The translations under genes and the position numbers were made by a program. Below the pieces are notes generated by a model. It made no database searches and was not told the DNA's origin. It saw only the letters and a list, made by a program, of their open reading frames with translations. From positions 216,568 to 280,567 of the forward strand of contig JAGIAI010000002.1 of assembly GCA_017744935.1 (NCBI GenBank): DNA of 64,000 nt. Reading direction: 5' to 3'. This document shows positions 1-8,347 of the stretch, one piece after another (the stretch's first letter is position 1; each line of letters begins with the position of its first letter). The DNA comes from Variovorax sp. (lineage in GTDB: Bacteria; Pseudomonadota; Gammaproteobacteria; Burkholderiales; Burkholderiaceae_C).

Positions 1-1246
1 TGCTCCACAGCATGATGTGCAGCAGCGTTTGCGCCACATCGATGACCGGGTCGCTGGTGATGAAGAAGCCCATCAGCGGCCGCGAGAAGAGGTAGCCCAG
101 CACCACCAGCGCGCCGGTGAGCACGAGGTTCATCATCAGCGCGGTGCGCGTGATCGCGCCGAGGCGATTGGTGCGGCCTGCGCCGATGGCTTGCGCGCCG
201 AGGATCGACGCGGTGATCGCGATCGAGATCGCCGGGAACTGCACGTAGGCGACCACCTGGTTCACCGCGCCGTAGGCTGCCGTCGCGTCCGACCCGTAGG
301 TGTTCACGAACGACAGCAGCGCGAGTTCAGCCAGCGACACCACGATCATCTGCACGCCGGTCGGCACACCCACCTTGAGCACGGATTTGAGCAGCGCCGG
401 GCGTACCCGCAGATGCCGCACGAAGTCCGCATCGGGCGCGAGCGGACTCTTCTTGCGCCTCAGATGGAACGCCAGCCAGGCGGTCGCGACGACGAACGAG
501 ATGACGGTCGCGCATGCGCCGCTCGCTACGCCCATCTTCGGCAGGCCGAACCAGCCGCGGATCAGCGTCGGCGTGATGATGAGGCCCATCAGGGTCGAGA
601 TCATCAGTGTGTACAGCGGAGTCACCGTGTCGCCTACGCCGCGCAGCATGGCGGTAGAGAGCAGGAAGACGAAGAGGCCCGGCATCGCGATCAGGATGAT
701 CCGTGCGTAGCTCGTGGCATCGGCCAGGATGTCGTGCGGCGTGCCGAGCATGCGCAGCATCGGCTCGGTGAACGCGCCGCCGAACAGCGCCACGCACAGT
801 CCGAACAGGACGCCGACCGTCAACGTGGTGCCGGCAACGGCGCGCGCCTTGTCCGGCTCGCGTGCACCCCATGCCTGCCCGATGAGCACCGAAGCGCCAG
901 CACCGAGCCCGATGGTGAACGCGATGAAGAAGAACATCACCGGAAAGAAGCCCGACACCGCCGCCAGCGCGCCGACGCCGATCATCTGCCCGAGGAACAC
1001 GTTGTTGAGCGTGCCCGACAGGGACTGCAGGATGTTGCTCAGCAGCATCGGCGCCAGGAAGATCAGGAAAGTCTTCCACAGCGGCCGCGTGGCCATGGCA
1101 GCCATGCGTGGATTGGCGTGCGACGCGACCGGCGGCGGCACCGGATCGGCCACCGATGCCGGTGGCGCGGTGATTTCGCCGGCGTGCTGGATGTCTTCCG
1201 GATCGATGGGGTGAGGGGCTGTTTGGGTCTGCATTGGATGGCTCAT
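1..1246 (-). CDS. MATE family efflux transporter (3' end outside window)
   Basis: An open frame of 415 codons begins at the ATG at 1246 and runs off the left edge. It encodes a polytopic membrane protein of the MATE type. After a Pro-rich cytoplasmic N-terminus of about 45 residues come hydrophobic segments with family-like stretches such as FLAPMLLSNILQSLSG and VLIGQAWGAR. MATE proteins export drugs and cationic compounds using H+ or Na+ gradients, and the real substrate cannot be read here. Typical length is 450-480 residues, so roughly the last 50 are missing. Its ATG overlaps the TGA of the upstream DUF2239 gene (1243-1246, ATGA), so the two are almost certainly co-transcribed and translationally coupled. 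Confidence 0.9.
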   Translation of the reverse strand, partial: MSHPMQTQTAPHPIDPEDIQHAGEITAPPASVADPVPPPVASHANPRMAAMATRPLWKTFLIFLAPMLLSNILQSLSGTLNNVFLGQMIGVGALAAVSGFFPVMFFFIAFTIGLGAGASVLIGQAWGAREPDKARAVAGTTLTVGVLFGLCVALFGGAFTEPMLRMLGTPHDILADATSYARIILIAMPGLFVFLLSTAMLRGVGDTVTPLYTLMISTLMGLIITPTLIRGWFGLPKMGVASGACATVISFVVATAWLAFHLRRKKSPLAPDADFVRHLRVRPALLKSVLKVGVPTGVQMIVVSLAELALLSFVNTYGSDATAAYGAVNQVVAYVQFPAISIAITASILGAQAIGAGRTNRLGAITRTALMMNLVLTGALVVLGYLFSRPLMGFFITSDPVIDVAQTLLHIMLWS

Positions 1247-1818
1247 GCGGCGGCACTCCAGGCCGCCGTGGCCAGCTTGTGCAAATGCGCCTGTACGTCT
1301 TCGGGCCAGGTCGTGATGTGTTCGTCGAAACGCGCGCGATCCCCGGCAAAGAGCGCGCGCGCCGCTTCCTCGAAGCCGGACAGATCGCCCGCCATGACGG
1401 TCATGAAGCGGTAGGTGGCTTCGCGTGCGGCGCGCTGCGCATCGCGGTCGGCGTGCACATGGCGCGCCTCGTCAATGAGGCGCCGCAGCGCGACCGACGC
1501 GCCGCCCGGCTGACGGGCCAGCCATTCCCAGTGGCGCGGCAGCAGCGTGACCTCGCGCGCGACCACGCCCAGCTTGGGTCGGCCGACGCTGCGTGTGGAA
1601 GGTCCGTCAGTTGCAGTTGCAGTGGCAGGCGCGGGGGCGTCTTCGCGAAGATCGATGTCCAGTCGCTCGCCGGTGCTGTCGTCGAACACGAAGGGCTCCA
1701 CCTGCCCGGTTCGGGCGCATTGCTTGCGCACCTGGGCAATGACCTTCGCGCGCGGACCGGACGCGATGCGCTGGAAGCCGGCGAAGGCCGTGAGATGGGA
1801 TTCGGGGGAGGAAGACAT
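1243..1818 (-). CDS. DUF2239 family protein, possible RHH-type autoregulator
   Basis: A 191-residue protein matching the DUF2239 family by its N-terminal TAFAGFQRIASGP and central GRPKLGVVAREVTLLPRHWEWL. No function is established for the family. The central part (about residues 95-135) reads like a ribbon-helix-helix fold: a short strand VTLLPR, a helix with HWEWLAR, then GGASVALRRLIDEAR. That is inference from pattern only. The start at 1818 is chosen because the DUF2239 homology begins there and a good promoter lies immediately upstream. No Shine-Dalgarno sequence is visible and the predicted transcript starts only a few bases before the ATG, so the mRNA may be leaderless. The gene overlaps and is coupled to the MATE exporter, suggesting control of that exporter. 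Confidence 0.85.
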   Translation of the reverse strand: MSSSPESHLTAFAGFQRIASGPRAKVIAQVRKQCARTGQVEPFVFDDSTGERLDIDLREDAPAPATATATDGPSTRSVGRPKLGVVAREVTLLPRHWEWLARQPGGASVALRRLIDEARHVHADRDAQRAAREATYRFMTVMAGDLSGFEEAARALFAGDRARFDEHITTWPEDVQAHLHKLATAAWSAAA

Positions 1819-1826
1819 GGGCGCGA

Positions 1827-1867
1827 ATAATACCCGGGCAAAAATAAAAGCGCAATCTACCCGGGTA
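1827..1867 (-). promoter_or_regulatory. Promoter with two palindromic operator copies upstream of DUF2239-MATE
   Basis: On the - strand a -35 TTGCGC (1855-1850) and -10 TATTAT (1832-1827) are 17 bp apart. A perfect 10-bp palindrome TACCCGGGTA lies at 1858-1867 just upstream of the -35. A one-mismatch copy, TACCCGGGCA, lies at 1831-1840 and touches the -10. The centres are 27 bp apart. This is the geometry expected of a repressor that blocks RNA polymerase. The regulator is not proven; the DUF2239 product itself is the nearest candidate. Confidence 0.6.
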
Positions 1868-1874
1868 AAAAAGA

Positions 1875-2372
1875 TCAGCGTGCGCGCCGGAAGTTGCGCC
1901 ACGAGCGACGAACGCTGTCGCTGATGCCGCGACCGATTCGCCAAGGCAGGCTTTCGCGGACCATGAGCATCAACTTGTCCTTCCAGGCCTTCCAGCGTGG
2001 ATACCAGCGCGCGAATGCCGGGATGCGCATCAGCGCCGGCTCGACGAGCTGAAAGAGCCGCGCGAGGATCGCCGTGCCGGCCAGCTTGGCGGCGAGCAGC
2101 AGGAGCACCGCGCTTTTTGCATGGCCTTCCGCGAGCAGCCACAGGCCGATGAGCTTGATGGGAAACAGCAGCACCATCGGCGCGAAAAAGGCGAGTACGG
2201 CGCCCCACGGCGACAGGTTGCGCAGGGCCTGCTCGATGCGCCCCCAGAGGGGCAGGCGAGCCAGCTGTGCCATGAGCCGGGCGAGTGGCTCCCAGCCCCA
2301 TTCCTCGAACAAAAGCACCGGCACGATCACGATCGCGGCGAGCACGCGCAGCAGTTTCTTCAGGAGGCCCAT
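1875..2372 (-). CDS. Conserved hypothetical membrane protein
   Basis: 165 residues, no recognised enzymatic motif. The N-terminus has a strong hydrophobic helix (LLRVLAAIVIVPVLLF). A second region at about residues 55-100 is hydrophobic (GAVLAFFAPMVLLFPIKLIGLWLL and VLLLLAAKLAGTAILARLF). The C-terminal 40 residues are basic (RRSWRNFRRAR at the end) and probably cytoplasmic. It is likely an inner-membrane protein with 3-4 segments. It lies upstream of DUF2239 in the same direction, but the operator region at 1819-1870 separates them, so it probably ends its own transcript. I cannot assign a function. Confidence 0.75.
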   Translation of the reverse strand: MGLLKKLLRVLAAIVIVPVLLFEEWGWEPLARLMAQLARLPLWGRIEQALRNLSPWGAVLAFFAPMVLLFPIKLIGLWLLAEGHAKSAVLLLLAAKLAGTAILARLFQLVEPALMRIPAFARWYPRWKAWKDKLMLMVRESLPWRIGRGISDSVRRSWRNFRRAR

Positions 2373-2532
2373 TGCCGACGATTGTGGGGGGTGCGCGGTG
2401 ACGACTCGCTACACGAAGTAATGCGAAGTCATCACCCTGGAAGACCTGCGTGCCTATGGCAAACTTCCGCGCTTCGCTTTATCTCGCCAATGCGCCTGGT
2501 CCGGGCGCCGGACCCAGGGACGTCCTTTCAGC

Positions 2533-4908
2533 ATGCAGAAAATCATTCGCCAGCTCGCCGCCGAGATCAAGGTCGGCGAGCACCAGGTGAAGGCCGCCGT
2601 CGAGCTGCTCGACGGGGGCGCCACCGTGCCCTTCATTGCCCGCTACCGCAAGGAGGCCACCAATGGCCTCGACGACACCCAACTGCGTGAGCTCGAAGCA
2701 CGCCTTGCGTACCTGCGTGAACTCGAAGACCGCCGCGCGGCGGTGATCAAGAGCATCGACGAACAAGGCAAGCTCACGCCCGAATTGCGCGCTGCAATCG
2801 AAGCCGCGCCCACGAAGCAGGAGGTCGAGGATCTGTACCTGCCGTTCAAGCAGAAGCGCCGCACCAAGGGCCAGATCGCGCGCGAGTTCGGCATCGAGCC
2901 GCTGGCCGACAAGTTGCTTGCTGATCCGACGCTAGACCCTGCGGTGGAAGCCAAGGCCTTCCTGCAGCCGGCCACCACGCTCGACGACGGCAAGCCGGGT
3001 CCCGATTTCTCGACCGTGCCTGCTGTGCTCGACGGCGTGCGCGACATTCTTTCCGAACGCTGGGCCGAAGACGCCGCACTTGTGCAGAGCCTTCGCGAGT
3101 GGCTGTGGAGCGAGGGCCTGTTCAAGTCGAGCCTGATGACGGGCAAGGACGAGAACAACGCCGAAGTCGCCAAGTTCCGCGACTACTTCGACTACGACGA
3201 GCCGATCGGCCGCGTGCCTTCGCATCGCGCGCTGGCGGTTTTCCGTGGCCGCGCGCAGGAGATCCTCGATGCCAAGCTGGCGCTGCCGGTCGAGCCCGAA
3301 CCGGGCAAGCCGTCGATCGCCGAAGGAAAGATCGCGCTGCACCTCGGCTGGAGCCATTCGGGGCGCGCGGCAGACGATCTGCTGCGCAAGTGCGTGGCAT
3401 GGACATGGCGCGTGAAGCTCGCGCTTTCCACCGAACGCGACCTGTTCACCCGGCTGCGCGAAGACGCCGAGAAGGTCGCGATCAAGGTCTTCGCGGACAA
3501 CCTGCGTGATCTGCTGCTCGCCGCACCGGCCGGCCAGCGCGTGGTGATGGGCCTCGACCCGGGCATCCGCACCGGCGTGAAGGTCGCGGTGGTCGATGCC
3601 ACCGGCAAGCTGGTCGAGACCGCGACCGTCTTCCCGCACGAGCCGCGCAAGGACTGGGAAGGTTCGCTGCACACGCTCGGCAAGCTCTGTGCGAAGCACA
3701 GCGTGAACCTGATCGCGATCGGCAACGGCACCGCGAGCCGCGAGACCGACAAGCTGGCCGCCGACCTCATCAAGCTGCTTGCGAAGATGAGCGCGCAGGC
3801 GGGCGCCGAGTCGCACGCGATCGAGAAGGTGGTGGTCAGCGAGGCCGGCGCTTCGGTCTATTCCGCCAGTGAATTCGCGGCACAGGAAATGCCCGACGTG
3901 GACGTGAGCCTGCGCGGCGCGGCGAGCATTGCGCGACGCCTGCAGGACCCGCTGGCCGAACTCGTGAAGATCGACCCCAAGTCGATCGGCGTGGGCCAGT
4001 ATCAGCACGACGTGAACCAGAGCGAACTCGCCCGAACGCTGAGTGCGGTGGTCGAGGATTGCGTGAACTCGGTCGGCGTCGACCTGAACACCGCGAGCGT
4101 GCCGCTGCTGTCGCGCGTCTCGGGACTTTCATCGAGCGTGGCCAAGGCGGTGGTGCGCTGGCGCGAATCCAATGGCGCCTTCGCGAGCCGGCAGCAGTTG
4201 CTGGACGTGACCGGCTTCGGCGCGAAGACCTTCGAACAAAGCGCGGGCTTCCTGCGCATTCGCGGCGGCGCCAATCCGCTGGACATGACCGGCGTGCATC
4301 CCGAAACCTATCCGGTCGTCGAGCAGATGATCGAAAAGACCGGCAAGCCGGTGAACGAGCTGATGGGTCGGGCGGACATGCTCAAGACGCTGAAGCCCGA
4401 GCTTTTCGCGAACGAGAAGTTCGGCGTCATCACGGTCAAGGACATCCTGGGCGAACTGGAGAAACCCGGCCGCGATCCGCGCCCGGACTTCAAGGTCGCG
4501 CGCTTCAACGAGGGCGTGGAAGACATCACTGATCTTGTCGAGGGCATGGTGCTCGAAGGCACGGTGAGCAACGTGGCGCAGTTCGGCGCGTTCGTCGATC
4601 TCGGCGTGCACCAGGACGGCCTCGTGCACGTGAGCCAGCTTTCGCACAAGTTCGTGAACGATGCGCGCGAGGTCGTGAAGACCGGCGACATCGTCAAGGT
4701 CAAGGTGATGGAAGTCGACGTGGCGCGCAAGCGCATCGGGCTTTCGATGAAGCTCGACGCCGCACCTTCGCGCCGCGATGGTCCGCGCGAGAACCGCTTC
4801 GAAGGGGCAGGGCGCGGCTACCAGCAGGGCTCGCGTCGCGACAACTCGCCGCAACCTGCCGGCCAGATGGCCAACGCGTTCGCGAAGCTGCAAGGCTTGC
4901 GCAAGTAG
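2533..4908 (+). CDS. tex: Tex family RNA-binding transcription accessory protein
   Basis: 791 residues, normal for Tex. Order of domains: N-terminal helical Tex domain (about 1-190), a YqgF/RNase-H-like domain beginning near residue 339 with MGLDPGIRTGVKVAVVD, a helix-hairpin-helix region around 500-570 (LLDVTGFGAKTFEQSAGFLRI), and a C-terminal S1 RNA-binding domain from about 670 (GTVSNVAQFGAFVDLGVHQDG) followed by a basic Arg/Gly-rich tail. Tex proteins bind nucleic acid and affect transcription and stress tolerance; the precise role is unsettled. The start is the ATG at 2533, where homology begins (MQKIIRQLAAEIKV). It is followed after 23 bp by the patatin-like gene in the same direction. 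Confidence 0.97.
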   Translation: MQKIIRQLAAEIKVGEHQVKAAVELLDGGATVPFIARYRKEATNGLDDTQLRELEARLAYLRELEDRRAAVIKSIDEQGKLTPELRAAIEAAPTKQEVEDLYLPFKQKRRTKGQIAREFGIEPLADKLLADPTLDPAVEAKAFLQPATTLDDGKPGPDFSTVPAVLDGVRDILSERWAEDAALVQSLREWLWSEGLFKSSLMTGKDENNAEVAKFRDYFDYDEPIGRVPSHRALAVFRGRAQEILDAKLALPVEPEPGKPSIAEGKIALHLGWSHSGRAADDLLRKCVAWTWRVKLALSTERDLFTRLREDAEKVAIKVFADNLRDLLLAAPAGQRVVMGLDPGIRTGVKVAVVDATGKLVETATVFPHEPRKDWEGSLHTLGKLCAKHSVNLIAIGNGTASRETDKLAADLIKLLAKMSAQAGAESHAIEKVVVSEAGASVYSASEFAAQEMPDVDVSLRGAASIARRLQDPLAELVKIDPKSIGVGQYQHDVNQSELARTLSAVVEDCVNSVGVDLNTASVPLLSRVSGLSSSVAKAVVRWRESNGAFASRQQLLDVTGFGAKTFEQSAGFLRIRGGANPLDMTGVHPETYPVVEQMIEKTGKPVNELMGRADMLKTLKPELFANEKFGVITVKDILGELEKPGRDPRPDFKVARFNEGVEDITDLVEGMVLEGTVSNVAQFGAFVDLGVHQDGLVHVSQLSHKFVNDAREVVKTGDIVKVKVMEVDVARKRIGLSMKLDAAPSRRDGPRENRFEGAGRGYQQGSRRDNSPQPAGQMANAFAKLQGLRK

Positions 4909-4931
4909 CTGAGGGCGGTGGCGGGCAAGGC

Positions 4932-6002
4932 ATGAAGGCGCTTCGCATCTACGCCGGGCCCACCGCCCGCGAGCACATTGCTGCGAATGGCCTGCGCCCG
5001 CAGGACGTTCGCACCATTCCCGGCGCTGCCGGCGGTCCGAAGGGCTTGATCCTTGGGCCGATCGACCGCTTCCTTTTTGGTGACTGGTTGCCGCAATCGA
5101 CGCAATCCATCGATCTGGTCGGTGCATCGATCGGGGCATGGCGGCTCGCCAATGCCTGCCTGCAGGACACGAAGGATGCCTTCGTGCAGTTCGAGCAGGG
5201 CTATATCCATCAGCATTTCGAGGTGCCGCCGGGGCAGAAGCGGCTCACGGCGCGGCAGGTCAGCGCACAGTTCGGCGAAGGGCTGCGCGACTTCTACGGT
5301 GGTCGCGTCGACGAGGTGCTGCTGCATTCGCGATTCCGGCTGCACGTGATCACCGCGCGTGGGCGGCACATCCTGGGCCGGGAAGGAAAGGCGCGTACGC
5401 CGGTCGGCTACCTCGGCGCGTTCATCACGAACAGCGTGCATCGAAAGAGCCTGGGGGCGTGGCTGGAGCGCGTGGTCTTTTCCACGCCGGGCGCGGCGCT
5501 GCCTTTCGGCACGCGCGACTTCCGCACGCGGCAGGTCGATCTCATCAAGGGCAACTTCGAGTTGGCGCTCCAGGCGTCGTGCTCGATTCCCTTCATGCTC
5601 GAAGCGGTGCACGACATTCCGGGCGCGCCGCGTGGTGCGTACTGGGACGGCGGCATCACCGACTACCACCTGCATCTCGATTACATGAACGCGGACGGCA
5701 TCGTGCTGTATCCGCATTTCCAGAAAGCCGTGGTGCCGGGCTGGCTCGACAAGGGACTCAAGTGGCGCCACAAGGCCACCGACTTCCTGGATCGAACCGT
5801 CGTGCTCGCGCCCAGCCCTGAGTGGGTCCGCAGCCTGCCCAACGGCAAGCTGCCGGATCGCAACGACTTCGTGCGCTACGGCAACGACGTGCCGGCGCGC
5901 ATCAAGGCATGGAGCACCGCCGCGAAAGAGTCGCAGCGGCTGGCGGACGAGTTCGCGGAGTTTCTGCATCGCGGCAGCCCGGCCGACGTGCTGTCCCTGT
6001 GA
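4932..6002 (+). CDS. Patatin-like phospholipase family protein
   Basis: 356 residues. The nucleophile elbow GASIGAW occurs near residue 63-69, with Ser about 65, and the catalytic Asp motif is in YWDGGITDYH near residue 239. This is the Ser-Asp dyad of patatin-type acyl hydrolases. The oxyanion-hole glycines are probably GAAGGPKG near residue 35. No signal peptide is visible, so the product is likely cytosolic or peripheral. The substrate (phospholipid or other acyl ester) cannot be deduced. It starts 23 bp after tex and is probably co-transcribed with it. Confidence 0.88.
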   Translation: MKALRIYAGPTAREHIAANGLRPQDVRTIPGAAGGPKGLILGPIDRFLFGDWLPQSTQSIDLVGASIGAWRLANACLQDTKDAFVQFEQGYIHQHFEVPPGQKRLTARQVSAQFGEGLRDFYGGRVDEVLLHSRFRLHVITARGRHILGREGKARTPVGYLGAFITNSVHRKSLGAWLERVVFSTPGAALPFGTRDFRTRQVDLIKGNFELALQASCSIPFMLEAVHDIPGAPRGAYWDGGITDYHLHLDYMNADGIVLYPHFQKAVVPGWLDKGLKWRHKATDFLDRTVVLAPSPEWVRSLPNGKLPDRNDFVRYGNDVPARIKAWSTAAKESQRLADEFAEFLHRGSPADVLSL

Positions 6003-6050
6003 CTTGCAGCCGCCGTGCGGCTAAAGTCCCAGCGCATCAGAGGAGATTCC

Positions 6051-6272
6051 ATGAACCTGACGCGCGTCATCGGCCTGATCTTGATCGTCGCGGGCATCGT
6101 TGCCCTCGGCATGGGCGGTTTCAGCTACACCAAGGAAACCCATCAGGCCAAGATCGGCCCGATCGAACTGGCGATCAAGGAAAAGCAGGAAGTGAACTTC
6201 CCGATCTGGGCGGGTGTCGGCGCCATCGTTGTCGGCGGAGCGCTGCTCGTCTTTGGCGGCAGGAAGGGCTGA
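6051..6272 (+). CDS. Small two-helix membrane protein (DUF3185-like)
   Basis: 73 residues. Two hydrophobic helices (VIGLILIVAGIVALGMGG and FPIWAGVGAIVVGGALLVFGG) flank a short soluble segment containing YTKETHQAKIGPIEL. This pattern fits the DUF3185-like small inner-membrane proteins of unknown function. The start at 6051 is set by an AGAGGAGA ribosome-binding site 5-6 bases upstream; an in-frame start further upstream would lack one. It follows the patatin-like gene by 48 bp and ends 12 bp before the convergent MAPEG gene. Confidence 0.8.
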   Translation: MNLTRVIGLILIVAGIVALGMGGFSYTKETHQAKIGPIELAIKEKQEVNFPIWAGVGAIVVGGALLVFGGRKG

Positions 6273-6284
6273 CCGGCCACTCGC

Positions 6285-6668
6285 CTATCTGCCGTAGGCG
6301 ACGAGCAGGCTCAGCGCCGAAGCCAGCATCGGCGCAAAAGTGAGCGCCATGCCCGCCGTTCGGAACACATAGCGCTCCCTGACTTGACTCACGCCCACCG
6401 CATGCAGCACGCGCCCGAGCAGGATGCAGATCCCCAGCGCATGCAGAAACCACGGCTGCGGCAGCGTCGTCGAGACGAAATACATCAGCAGCAGGTTCAG
6501 CGGCACGTATTCCGCGAAGTTGGAATGCACGCGAATCGCGCGCAGCATGCGCTCGTTGCCTGCGTCGCCGATGACAATGCGCAGGCGCCGCCGCAGTGTC
6601 AACGTACGAAAGCTCAAGCCGACGAACAGCAGCGTGAGCAAAGCGGCGTAGAGCCAGACGATGCGCAT
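6285..6668 (-). CDS. MAPEG family membrane protein
   Basis: 127 residues with four predicted membrane helices. MAPEG-type features are the first helix (RIVWLYAALLTLLFVGLSF), the loop with ERMLRAIRVHSNFAEYVPLNLLLM containing the typical R-x-x-x-N-x-x-E/Y stretch, and HALGICILLGRVLHAVGVS. The family covers glutathione- and eicosanoid-related membrane enzymes; bacterial members are mostly uncharacterised. The gene starts 4 bp after the nitrile hydratase accessory gene stops, so it is the last cistron of that operon. Whether it takes part in nitrile metabolism is unknown. Confidence 0.85.
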   Translation of the reverse strand: MRIVWLYAALLTLLFVGLSFRTLTLRRRLRIVIGDAGNERMLRAIRVHSNFAEYVPLNLLLMYFVSTTLPQPWFLHALGICILLGRVLHAVGVSQVRERYVFRTAGMALTFAPMLASALSLLVAYGR

Positions 6669-6672
6669 GACC

Positions 6673-7053
6673 TCAGCCGAAATCGTGCGCACGGAGTTCG
6701 ATCGGCTGGCCGTGCGGCGTGCGGTCGGCGGCTCGGTCCCAGGCGTCGCGGTAGCGCGCGAGTTCGTCGACGGTGCTCGCGCCCTTGGCCGCGACAAGTG
6801 CTTCGAGCGCGGCAAGCCAATGCCGGTAGTAGGTGTCGCCCCGGTCCGCGTCGCCGGCTGCCTGTGCAGAGGTGATCTGGCGCGCGAGCGCGTCGGCCCA
6901 TTCCGTCCAGGTGAAGAGGCCGCGCTGATGCAGCGTCACCGCCATCGCGAAGGCATGCGCCTCCCACGGCTCGCGGAAGACCGGCTCCATGCCGTCGGCG
7001 GTCGGCATGCCCGGGAGCAGTAGCAGGGGCGCGGTGGGCCTGTCGGCGCTCAT
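6673..7053 (-). CDS. Nitrile hydratase accessory protein
   Basis: 126 residues, resembling the N-terminal half of nitrile hydratase beta subunits (EPVFREPWEAHAFAMAVTLHQRGLFTWTEWADAL, then DTYYRHWLAALEALV). Such small accessory proteins act as activators or subunit-exchange chaperones that help load metal and mature the alpha subunit of Co-type enzymes. Its ATG overlaps the stop of the beta-subunit gene (ATGA, 7050-7053). The order alpha-beta-accessory is the usual one for Co-type nitrile hydratases. Confidence 0.88.
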   Translation of the reverse strand: MSADRPTAPLLLLPGMPTADGMEPVFREPWEAHAFAMAVTLHQRGLFTWTEWADALARQITSAQAAGDADRGDTYYRHWLAALEALVAAKGASTVDELARYRDAWDRAADRTPHGQPIELRAHDFG

Positions 7054-7712
7054 TCGGCGGCCTCCAGGTAGCTTTCCCACGCATCGACCGAAACGCTCAG
7101 CCCGGGCTCCGAACCGGGCCCCCACAGGTCTTCGCCCGCGAAGACGACCGTATAGAGCCATTGCGGCTGCTCGCCCAACCCTTGCGCATGTGCATCGGCA
7201 AACACATGTACGCCGTGCTGGCGCGCGATGGTGCCGACTTTGCCCCGCACGTAGGCGGGCAATCGGGTGTGGTGATCGACGTGGCCCGCGAGGGTCCGAA
7301 CCCGTTGGCCGACGGCGAAGCGTGCCGGGCGGGTGGCGGGGCGCTCGACGTTCGTGCCCTTGGCGAGCACTGCAGGAACGTCGGCCGCGTGCAATACGCG
7401 CTTCACCGGCTGGGGCGCGTGCCGCATGTGTCCGGCCGCGATCTCGTCGGGCATGACCTGCGACCGTTCGGCCATGAGCTTTTCGAGCGCGGCGAGCCAG
7501 ATCTGGTAGTAGCTCATCTGTGCATACGCCGACAGGGTTTCGCGTGCACTGCGGCTGGCGTCGATGTTCCATGAGCCGGTCCCGCCCATGGCGAGTGTCA
7601 ACGCGAGTACGCGCGCTTCCCAGTCCGCATGGAATCGTTCTTCCTCGGGCTCCGGCACGATGCGGCCGGGGACATTCTTGCCACCGAGGTCGGCGTGGCT
7701 GATGTAGGTCAT
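7050..7712 (-). CDS. nthB: Nitrile hydratase subunit beta
   Basis: 220 residues. The N-terminus ([38 protein letters not shown]) and the C-terminal SH3-like barrel ([31 protein letters not shown], later [14 protein letters not shown]) match the family. With the alpha subunit it forms the heterodimeric enzyme that hydrates nitriles to amides in the cytoplasm. It contributes residues around the active site but no metal ligands. Both ends overlap neighbours by ATGA (alpha upstream, accessory downstream), indicating coupled translation and fixed stoichiometry. Confidence 0.93.
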   Translation of the reverse strand: MTYISHADLGGKNVPGRIVPEPEEERFHADWEARVLALTLAMGGTGSWNIDASRSARETLSAYAQMSYYQIWLAALEKLMAERSQVMPDEIAAGHMRHAPQPVKRVLHAADVPAVLAKGTNVERPATRPARFAVGQRVRTLAGHVDHHTRLPAYVRGKVGTIARQHGVHVFADAHAQGLGEQPQWLYTVVFAGEDLWGPGSEPGLSVSVDAWESYLEAAE

Positions 7713-8341
7713 TGCGCAGCCTCCGGCGTGCGGGCGAGTCCGGTGCCGATCATCGAATCGCGCGTGACGAGGTCGGCAAGCTGTTCCTCGTTCAATCCGT
7801 CGGCGCCGACCGGGCGCTGCGGAATGACGAGATAGCGCACTTCGGAGGTCGAGTCCCACACGCGGATACGGGTCGAAGCGGGCAGTTCGACGCCGAATTC
7901 GGCCAGCACCCCTCGCGGGTCCTTGACGACACGAGAGCGATAGGGCGCGCTCTTGTACCAAGTGGGCGGCAGGCCGAGCACCGGCCACGGATAGCAGCTG
8001 CACAGCGTGCAGACCACCATGTGGTGCTCGTCGTCGCTGTTGGCCACAGCGACCATGTGCTCGCCTTGACGTCCGGTGTAGCCGAGCGACGCGATCGCCG
8101 CCGCAGCGTCCTTCAGCAGCCAGTCGTGGAACTTCGGATCAGCCCACGCCCTGGCGACCACGCGGGCGCCGTTGCGGGGGCCGATCTTCGTCTGGTAGGT
8201 GTCGATCAGCACGTCGAGCGCCGCGGGGTCGATGTAGCCCTTTTCCGTGAGCACGGTTTCGAGCGCGCGGACCCGAAGGTCCATCTCGCCGAGTTCGCTG
8301 TGGTCGTGATCGTGGTCGTGGTCGTGGTGATCGTGTGCCAT
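7709..8341 (-). CDS. nthA: Nitrile hydratase subunit alpha, Co-type, with His-rich N-terminus
   Basis: 210 residues. The metal-binding motif is [11 protein letters not shown], with Cys111, Cys114, Ser115 and Cys116. Thr after the first Cys is typical of the cobalt class (iron enzymes have Ser). The two inner Cys are normally oxidised to sulfinic and sulfenic acids. Enzyme role: R-CN + H2O to R-CONH2. The N-terminus is unusual, with [14 protein letters not shown] in residues 3-16, a run of alternating His and Asp that could hold divalent metal before insertion. It begins 6 bp after the alcohol dehydrogenase stop and overlaps the beta gene by 4 bases. No amidase gene lies in the window. Confidence 0.94.
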   Translation of the reverse strand: MAHDHHDHDHDHDHSELGEMDLRVRALETVLTEKGYIDPAALDVLIDTYQTKIGPRNGARVVARAWADPKFHDWLLKDAAAAIASLGYTGRQGEHMVAVANSDDEHHMVVCTLCSCYPWPVLGLPPTWYKSAPYRSRVVKDPRGVLAEFGVELPASTRIRVWDSTSEVRYLVIPQRPVGADGLNEEQLADLVTRDSMIGTGLARTPEAAQ

Positions 8342-8347
8342 ACGGTG

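Noticed and set aside
17..1414. A long + strand frame over the MATE gene
   Set aside because: No protein-like pattern; the - strand carries a clear membrane transporter.
7961..8020. Possible iron-type nitrile hydratase
   Set aside because: The residue after the first Cys is Thr (C-T-L-C-S-C), which marks the cobalt class.
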